Positions 16,219 to 20,169 of a stretch of 20,169 nucleotides of DNA are shown here, one piece after another. This DNA is from Polaribacter sp. Lineage in GTDB: Bacteria; Bacteroidota; Bacteroidia; Flavobacteriales; Flavobacteriaceae. The stretch is from positions 1-20,169 of the forward strand of contig JAQWIO010000134.1 of assembly GCA_029248845.1 (NCBI GenBank), read 5' to 3'. Within the stretch, counting starts at the first letter, position 1; every line of letters starts with the position of its first letter. The position numbers were made by a program, and so were the translations under genes. The notes below the pieces were generated by a model. The model was not told where the DNA came from and made no database searches. It worked only from the letters and a program-made list of their open reading frames with translations.

Positions 16219-17010
16219 CTATATGTTTCTAGCTAGAATAAAAGTAGAAGTTAATAATGTAAAAATTGATATTACTGTTGAAAGTGTCTGCAAACCAGTA
16301 GTTCCTGTACCCCAAGATTTTTGTTTTAAGGGTACAACATTAATAATGTCATTAGATTTAATATAGAAAACATGAGAGTTAAGAGCATTTATATCTGTTA
16401 AATCAACAAGAAACTTTTCAGTACCCGAAATTGAATTTCTTATAACTTCTACTTTCTTTCTATTACCAACAATTGTAATATCACCAGAGTTTGCGATTGC
16501 ATCAATTATAGAAACTTTATTTTGATAAACAACTTTTGGCCCGGGTTGTAAAACTTCTCCTATAACAGTGTATCGAATACCTGATAATTTAACAGATACA
16601 AAAATATCTTCACTATTTTTTATAAACTTCTTTAATCCATTTTCAATTTTTTTTCTAACTTCTGTAGTTGTGTATCCCAAGACATTTATTGTCCCTAAAA
16701 TTGGCATTCTAACATTGCCATTACTATCAATACTATAATCTAAAAAGTAGCTATTTCCTTGTGAAGGATTTATATTCACAGAATTTTCTGAAACTTGCTT
16801 CTTAAAAATTGCAACTAACTTTTCTTCATTACACTTTATGTCAATATTCAATATATCCCCAATTTGTAATTTGTATGGAATATCATTTACTCTTTTTATT
16901 TCTTTTTTTTGAATTGGATCTCCTTGTAAATAAATTAAGTCCTTACTAGAAACACATGAAAAAAGAAAAAAGAAAAATAAGGGTAATAAAAAATACTTTT
17001 TCATTTTCAT
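16219..17010 (-). CDS. wza: Polysaccharide export lipoprotein (Wza-like)
   Basis: This outer-membrane lipoprotein should form the exit channel for capsule or exopolysaccharide. The 263 residues begin with a lipoprotein signal (MKMKKYFLLP, hydrophobic run, LFSC) with the lipidated Cys19. Next come a Poly_export domain (YKLQIGDILNIDIKC near 46-60, with the segment DSNGNVRMPILGTINVLGY) and a SLBB-type domain (YTVIGEVLQPGPKVVYQN near 147-164). The last ~22 residues are hydrophobic (VISIFTLLTSTFILARN) and may be the membrane-crossing helix. It is shorter than E. coli Wza (379), having fewer soluble repeats, as is common in Bacteroidota. The gene is followed after 4 bp by wzc, forming a two-gene operon, and is divergent from the methyltransferase gene by 79 bp. 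A second in-frame ATG at codon 3 is an equally possible start. Confidence 0.92.
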   Translation of the reverse strand: MKMKKYFLLPLFFFFLFSCVSSKDLIYLQGDPIQKKEIKRVNDIPYKLQIGDILNIDIKCNEEKLVAIFKKQVSENSVNINPSQGNSYFLDYSIDSNGNVRMPILGTINVLGYTTTEVRKKIENGLKKFIKNSEDIFVSVKLSGIRYTVIGEVLQPGPKVVYQNKVSIIDAIANSGDITIVGNRKKVEVIRNSISGTEKFLVDLTDINALNSHVFYIKSNDIINVVPLKQKSWGTGTTGLQTLSTVISIFTLLTSTFILARNI

Positions 17011-17089
17011 TTTATATTCAATATTTAAAAATACACTTTTTAAAAATGGTTTGCTATAATTTTATTTTATTTTCGTATTTTATTATAAC

Positions 17090-17866
17090 ATGAGCTTTAG
17101 AATCATCGAGTATTTAAAATTTCTTTCAAAGTCTTCAAATCAGCATGGAGTGCACTCTCCTTTTGTATACAATTTAGTAACGCTCTGTTTTTATAGAAAA
17201 ATAAATCCCAATCAATTGGCGATATTTTTAAACATTAAAAAACGAATATTAAATTACAAAAAAACAATTCTCGTCAATGATTTAGGTTCTGGTTCTAGAA
17301 TTTTTAAAACAAATAAACGCGAGATCTCTAATATAGGGAAAATAGCCGGTATTTCAAAAAAAAAAGCAGCGATATTAATTCGCTTAATAGACTATTATAG
17401 GCCCTCTAATATTTTAGAAATAGGGACCTCTGTTGGTTTAAGTACTTCTGCTATTAAAATTGGTAATGATAAATCTAACATTACCACATTAGAAGGATGT
17501 CTGGAAACAAGTAAAATAGCCAAAAAATTATTCAAAGAGCAAAAATTTAATAATATTAATATAATTACTGGTAATTTTAAAGACACCATCAAACAAGTAA
17601 TAAAAGAAAAGCAATTTGATTTTATTTATTTTGATGGAAATCATACAAAAAAAGACACCTTAAATTATTTTAAAGATTGTTTAACTACAATAAAAAATGA
17701 TTCTTTTTGGGTTTTTGATGATATTTATTGGAATCAAGAAATGAAACAAGCTTGGTCTGAAATTAAAAAACATCCAAAAGTTACGGTTACTGTTGATATT
17801 TTTCACTGGGGAATCGTATTTTTCAGAAAAGAACAAGCCGAAGAACATTTTAAGATTAGAGTTTAA
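17090..17866 (+). CDS. Class I SAM-dependent methyltransferase, substrate unknown
   Basis: This is a 258-residue Rossmann-fold methyltransferase of the O-methyltransferase (caffeoyl-CoA/catechol-like) type. Motif I is NILEIGTSVGLST (107-119), the acidic residue at the end of strand 2 is E135 (TTLEG), and the metal/SAM-side segment FDFIYFDGNH (176-185) is followed by the pair D210-D211 (WVFDDIYW). The N-terminal extension of about 95 residues, with QHGVHSPFVYNL (18-29), is one I associate with uncharacterised Bacteroidota members. The substrate cannot be read. It is divergent from wza and 59 bp upstream of the adenosyltransferase, which appears to have its own -7 element. Linkage to polysaccharide or cobalamin metabolism is therefore not established. 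Confidence 0.85.
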   Translation: MSFRIIEYLKFLSKSSNQHGVHSPFVYNLVTLCFYRKINPNQLAIFLNIKKRILNYKKTILVNDLGSGSRIFKTNKREISNIGKIAGISKKKAAILIRLIDYYRPSNILEIGTSVGLSTSAIKIGNDKSNITTLEGCLETSKIAKKLFKEQKFNNINIITGNFKDTIKQVIKEKQFDFIYFDGNHTKKDTLNYFKDCLTTIKNDSFWVFDDIYWNQEMKQAWSEIKKHPKVTVTVDIFHWGIVFFRKEQAEEHFKIRV

Positions 17867-17890
17867 CAATTTTTTAGAAAATAATCGTTG

Positions 17891-17898
17891 TAACTTTG
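17891..17898 (+). promoter_or_regulatory. -7 element for the cobalamin adenosyltransferase gene
   Basis: TAACTTTG matches TANNTTTG exactly, about 28 bp before the ATG at 17926. It lies across the alternative upstream start at 17896, supporting the shorter protein. A clear -33 TTG at the expected distance is not seen. Confidence 0.5.
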
Positions 17899-17925
17899 AA
17901 GTCTTCAAGCTTGAAACTCAAAAAA

Positions 17926-18498
17926 ATGAAAATATATACAAAAACAGGCGATACTGGCACCACTGCTCTTTTTGGAGGGACTAGGGTTAAAAAATACAAT
18001 TTACGTATTGAAAGTTATGGAACCGTAGATGAACTTAATTCATATATTGGTTTGATAAAAGACCAAGAGATTAGTGATCTTCATAAAAGCTATTTACTAC
18101 AAATTCAGAATAAATTGTTCACATTAGGAGCAATGCTTGCAACTCCTCCTGAAAAAGAAACACTGAAAAGTGGAAAACAAAGATTAAATATTCCGAAAAT
18201 TGATGAAACTTCAATTCTATCTTTGGAAAAAAAAATAGATAAAATAGATGAAGAGCTTCCTCAAATGACACATTTTATTCTTCCTGGTGGTCATCAAGCT
18301 GTGTCATTCTGTCACATAGCAAGATGTGTTTGTAGGCGCGCTGAACGGTTATCTGTAGAACTGAATGATCAAGAAAAAATTAATACCAATATAATTATAT
18401 ACTTAAACCGTCTTTCTGACTATCTTTTTATGTTGGCACGAAAATTGTCTATGGACCTATTAGTAGAGGAAATTAAGTGGATTCCCGAAAAAAAATAA
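17926..18498 (+). CDS. Cob(I)alamin adenosyltransferase, PduO type
   Basis: This enzyme transfers the 5'-deoxyadenosyl group of ATP to cob(I)alamin, making adenosylcobalamin in the cytoplasm. The 190 residues match the PduO/MMAB family. The N-terminal ATP-binding loop is KIYTKTGDTGTTALFGG (2-18), followed by GTVDELNSYIG (32-42), the conserved helix with CHIARCVCRRAERLS (129-143) and LNRLSDYLFMLAR (160-172). The R-x-x-E and N-R-x-S-D residues there are the catalytic/cobalamin-contact residues in the family. The ATG at 17926 starts the conserved MKIYTKTGD sequence; a longer frame from 17896 adds ten unconserved residues over a promoter element and is rejected. Likely clients are methylmalonyl-CoA mutase and possibly the B12-binding regulator of the crt operon in this window. 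Confidence 0.93.
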   Translation: MKIYTKTGDTGTTALFGGTRVKKYNLRIESYGTVDELNSYIGLIKDQEISDLHKSYLLQIQNKLFTLGAMLATPPEKETLKSGKQRLNIPKIDETSILSLEKKIDKIDEELPQMTHFILPGGHQAVSFCHIARCVCRRAERLSVELNDQEKINTNIIIYLNRLSDYLFMLARKLSMDLLVEEIKWIPEKK

Positions 18499-18572
18499 TA
18501 AGTTCTTTTTTTATCGATTTTGTTAATTTATAAATTTTATTTCACAATTAAAACATTGATTTTAAGCAGGTA

Positions 18573-18607
18573 ATGAAATTTAAACGTTCAATAACAGTAA
18601 ATTTCAT
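18573..18607. repeat. 10-bp inverted repeat upstream of the DUF2795-type gene promoter
   Basis: ATGAAATTTA (18573-18582) and TAAATTTCAT (18598-18607) are perfect reverse complements separated by 15 bp. The right arm ends 9 bp before the -33 TTG of the next promoter. There is no T tract after it, so it is not a good terminator for the adenosyltransferase gene. An operator for a dimeric regulator is possible. Confidence 0.4.
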
Positions 18608-18616
18608 AAAAAAGAC

Positions 18617-18646
18617 TTGCATAATTGCGTAAAAAAATTATTTTTG
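18617..18646 (+). promoter_or_regulatory. Bacteroidota-type promoter of the DUF2795-type gene
   Basis: TTG (18617-18619), exactly 19 bp, then TATTTTTG (18639-18646): a textbook match to TTG-N19-TANNTTTG. The predicted transcript start near 18652 rules out the upstream TTG codon at 18625 and supports translation from the ATG at 18667. Confidence 0.75.
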
Positions 18647-18666
18647 CACAAAATAAACAACAAGAA

Positions 18667-18888
18667 ATGTATTGGACGTTAGAATTAGCATCTTATTTAG
18701 CAGATGCACCTTGGCCAGCAACCAAAGATGAGTTAATAGATTATGCTATTAGAACTGGAGCTCCTTTAGAAGTAGTAGAAAATCTACAAGATATAGAAGA
18801 TGAGGGAGATTCATATGACTCAATTGTTGAGATTTGGCCAGATTATCCAACTGAAGATGATTATCTTTGGAATGAGGATGAATATTAA
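18667..18888 (+). CDS. Small acidic conserved protein, DUF2795-like
   Basis: This is a 73-residue, strongly acidic protein beginning MYWTLELASYLADAPWPATK. The segment LADAPWPATKDELIDYAIRTG, followed by PLEVVENLQDI, resembles the DUF2795 fold; small proteins of this kind are widespread and well conserved in Flavobacteriia. The C-terminus is dominated by Asp/Glu (EDEGDSYDSIVEIWPDYPTE and DDYLWNEDEY). The molecular role is not known and I do not assign one. A frame open from a TTG at 18625 would add 14 residues, but that codon lies between the -33 and -7 elements. The gene is monocistronic, with its own promoter and hairpin terminator, and sits just upstream of secA. Confidence 0.85.
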   Translation: MYWTLELASYLADAPWPATKDELIDYAIRTGAPLEVVENLQDIEDEGDSYDSIVEIWPDYPTEDDYLWNEDEY

Positions 18889-18903
18889 ATACAGCAAAAA
18901 TAT

Positions 18904-18931
18904 AAAGTCTCTAAAGAGGCTTTTTTTTTTT
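18904..18931 (+). terminator. Rho-independent terminator after the DUF2795-type gene
   Basis: AAAGTCTC (18904-18911) pairs with GAGGCTTT (18916-18923) with one G-U wobble around the loop TAAA. Eleven T follow from 18921. This separates the small gene's transcript from secA. Confidence 0.85.
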
Positions 18932-18990
18932 CATGTATTCGAAAACATTTCTTTTAGCAAAATAAAAATTGAATCTCAATTGAAATAACA

Positions 18991-19008
18991 CAGTTACGTA
19001 AGTAACTG
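18991..19008. promoter_or_regulatory. Inverted repeat just before secA
   Basis: CAGTTAC (18991-18997) and GTAACTG (19002-19008) form a perfect 7-bp dyad with a 4-bp centre, 14 bp before the secA ATG. It contains G-C pairs, unlike most AT palindromes here, and there is no T tract, so it is not a terminator. It could be an operator, or a 5'-leader hairpin affecting translation of secA. No clear promoter consensus is seen between the preceding terminator and this point. Confidence 0.4.
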
Positions 19009-19022
19009 AAAAAACATATAAA

Positions 19023-20169
19023 ATGAATATTTTAAATTCAGTTATTAAACTTTTTGTGGGTGATAAGCAACAAAAGGATTTAAAAGGATTACAACCAATA
19101 GTAACAGATGTAAAAAAATTCGAAATCGAATTTTCTAAACTCTCTAATGATGAACTTCGAGAGAAAACAATCGCGTTTAAAAATAAAATTAAATCTGCTA
19201 CAAAAGAGTTTAATGATCAAATTACTGCTTTAGAAATCGAAGCAAAAACAGCAGAAATAGACCGTCAAGAAGACATTTACTCTGAAATAGACACTTTAAA
19301 AGATAAAGCGTATACGGTTTCTGAAGATACCCTAATTGAAATTATGCCAGAAGCTTTTGCCGTGGTAAAAGAAACGGCAAAACGTTTTGTTGAAAATAAA
19401 GAAATTGAAGTTACTGCAACTCCTTACGATAGAGAATTATCTGCAGAAAGAGAAAATATTACTTTAGAAAATGACAAAGCATTTTGGGCTAATTCTTGGG
19501 ACGCAGCTGGAAAACCCGTTACTTGGGATATGGTTCATTACGATGTACAATTAATTGGTGGTTCTGTGCTCCATCAAGGAAAAGTTGCAGAAATGATGAC
19601 TGGTGAAGGAAAAACATTGGTTTCTACTTTACCTGTTTATTTAAATGCATTGACAGGAAATGGGGTTCACTTAGTTACTGTAAATGATTATTTAGCAAAG
19701 CGTGATAAAGCATGGATGGGACCAATTTTTGAATTTCACGGTTTTACTACAGACTGTATCGATTACCATCAACCAAACTCTGATGCTCGAAGAAAAGCAT
19801 ACAACGCAGACATTACCTACGGAACAAATAATGAGTTTGGATTCGATTATTTACGTGATAACATGGCGAGTTCTAAAGATGATCTAGTTCAAAGAGCACC
19901 AAATTATGCCATTATTGATGAAGTAGATTCTGTTTTAATTGATGATGCTAGAACTCCGTTAATAATCTCAGGAGCAGTTCCACAAGGAGACAGACACGAA
20001 TTCAACGAATTAAAACCTCTAGTCGCTGATCTAGTTACTTTACAAAAACAACATTTGGTGGGTGTTTTAGCAGAAGCTAAAAAATTAATTAAAGAAGGTG
20101 ATGACAAAGAAGGTGGATTCTTATTGTTAAGAGTTTATAGAGGTTTGCCTAAAAACAAAGCTTTAATTA
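19023..20169 (+). CDS. secA: Preprotein translocase ATPase SecA, N-terminal part (3' end outside window)
   Basis: SecA is the ATP-driven motor that pushes unfolded preproteins through SecYEG at the inner membrane. The frame starts MNILNSVIKLFVGDKQQKDL at the ATG and stays open to the end of the window, giving 382 complete codons of a protein that is about 1,100 residues in Bacteroidota. Visible motifs are Walker A MTGEGKT (192-198), TVNDYLAKRD (219-228), ITYGTNNEFGFDYLRDNM (264-281) and the DEAD-type Walker B with IIDEVDSVLIDDARTPLI (297-314). Relative to E. coli, where the Walker A lies near residue 102-109, there is roughly 90 residues of extra N-terminal sequence. This includes a Glu/Lys-rich segment around 60-160, typical of this phylum. 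Confidence 0.96.
   Translation, partial: MNILNSVIKLFVGDKQQKDLKGLQPIVTDVKKFEIEFSKLSNDELREKTIAFKNKIKSATKEFNDQITALEIEAKTAEIDRQEDIYSEIDTLKDKAYTVSEDTLIEIMPEAFAVVKETAKRFVENKEIEVTATPYDRELSAERENITLENDKAFWANSWDAAGKPVTWDMVHYDVQLIGGSVLHQGKVAEMMTGEGKTLVSTLPVYLNALTGNGVHLVTVNDYLAKRDKAWMGPIFEFHGFTTDCIDYHQPNSDARRKAYNADITYGTNNEFGFDYLRDNMASSKDDLVQRAPNYAIIDEVDSVLIDDARTPLIISGAVPQGDRHEFNELKPLVADLVTLQKQHLVGVLAEAKKLIKEGDDKEGGFLLLRVYRGLPKNKALI

Noticed and set aside
17896..17925. Upstream start extending the adenosyltransferase by ten residues
   Set aside because: The conserved family sequence begins at the ATG 17926, and the extension overlaps a -7 element.
18625..18666. TTG start extending the DUF2795-type protein by 14 residues
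   Set aside because: The codon lies between the -33 and -7 elements of a perfect promoter, upstream of the predicted transcript start.
1..20169. Mobile elements, phage genes, CRISPR array, tRNA or rRNA genes
   Set aside because: No transposase, integrase, terminal inverted repeats, spaced direct repeats or cloverleaf-like sequence was found on reading both strands by eye; a tRNAscan or CRISPR search was not possible.

Overview
The window is a very AT-rich bacterial chromosome segment. Its gene content points to phylum Bacteroidota, family Flavobacteriaceae. The evidence is a carotenoid operon of the flavobacterial kind (crtI-crtB-crtZ plus a short membrane-type lycopene cyclase), an outer-membrane beta-barrel protein with an N-terminal carboxypeptidase-regulatory-like domain, a DUF2795-type small acidic protein, and promoters that fit the Bacteroidota pattern TTG-N18/19-TANNTTTG rather than the E. 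coli one. The genus cannot be fixed from sequence alone.

Layout. 1-562: 3' end of argH (+). 600-4972: five minus-strand genes, in transcription order a MerR-type regulator with a B12-binding domain, crtI, crtB, crtZ and a lycopene cyclase. The four enzyme genes are spaced by +1 or overlap by 1 nt. 5138-6157: threonine aldolase (-). 6387-7848: prfB and an ArsC-family reductase (+). 7928-10357: outer-membrane beta-barrel protein (+). 10479-10652: 57-residue membrane protein (-), separated from it by a bidirectional terminator. 10806-12203: fumC (+) with a strong terminator. 12512-13747: hutI (+). 13767-17010: capsule/exopolysaccharide export pair wza-wzc (-). 17090-18498: SAM-dependent methyltransferase and cob(I)alamin adenosyltransferase (+). 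18667-18888: DUF2795-type protein (+) with its own promoter and terminator. 19023-end: 5' part of secA (+).

How the genes work together. The crt genes would convert geranylgeranyl diphosphate to phytoene (CrtB), lycopene (CrtI), beta-carotene (cyclase) and zeaxanthin (CrtZ). No GGPP synthase, ketolase, rhodopsin or beta-carotene cleavage gene is present here. The regulator at the head of the operon keeps the lower-axial cobalamin ligand motif (E-x-H-x-x-G) of the CarH/LitR photoreceptors. It has lost the two upper-face histidines, so it may sense adenosylcobalamin without CarH-type photochemistry. The adenosyltransferase 13 kb away makes that cofactor. Wza and Wzc form an outer-membrane exporter and inner-membrane tyrosine-kinase pair without the usual glycosyltransferase genes beside them. 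Wzc's phosphorylatable tail is encoded by a 6-bp tandem repeat.

Most of the window is ordinary flavobacterial core genome. I see no mobile element, phage, CRISPR array, tRNA or rRNA. I found no convincing wholly new system. The points most worth a second look are the altered B12-regulator ligand set, the Tyr-Gly repeat in wzc, and several dyads in promoter regions (upstream of the regulator, the aldolase/prfB divergence, the DUF2795-type gene and secA).
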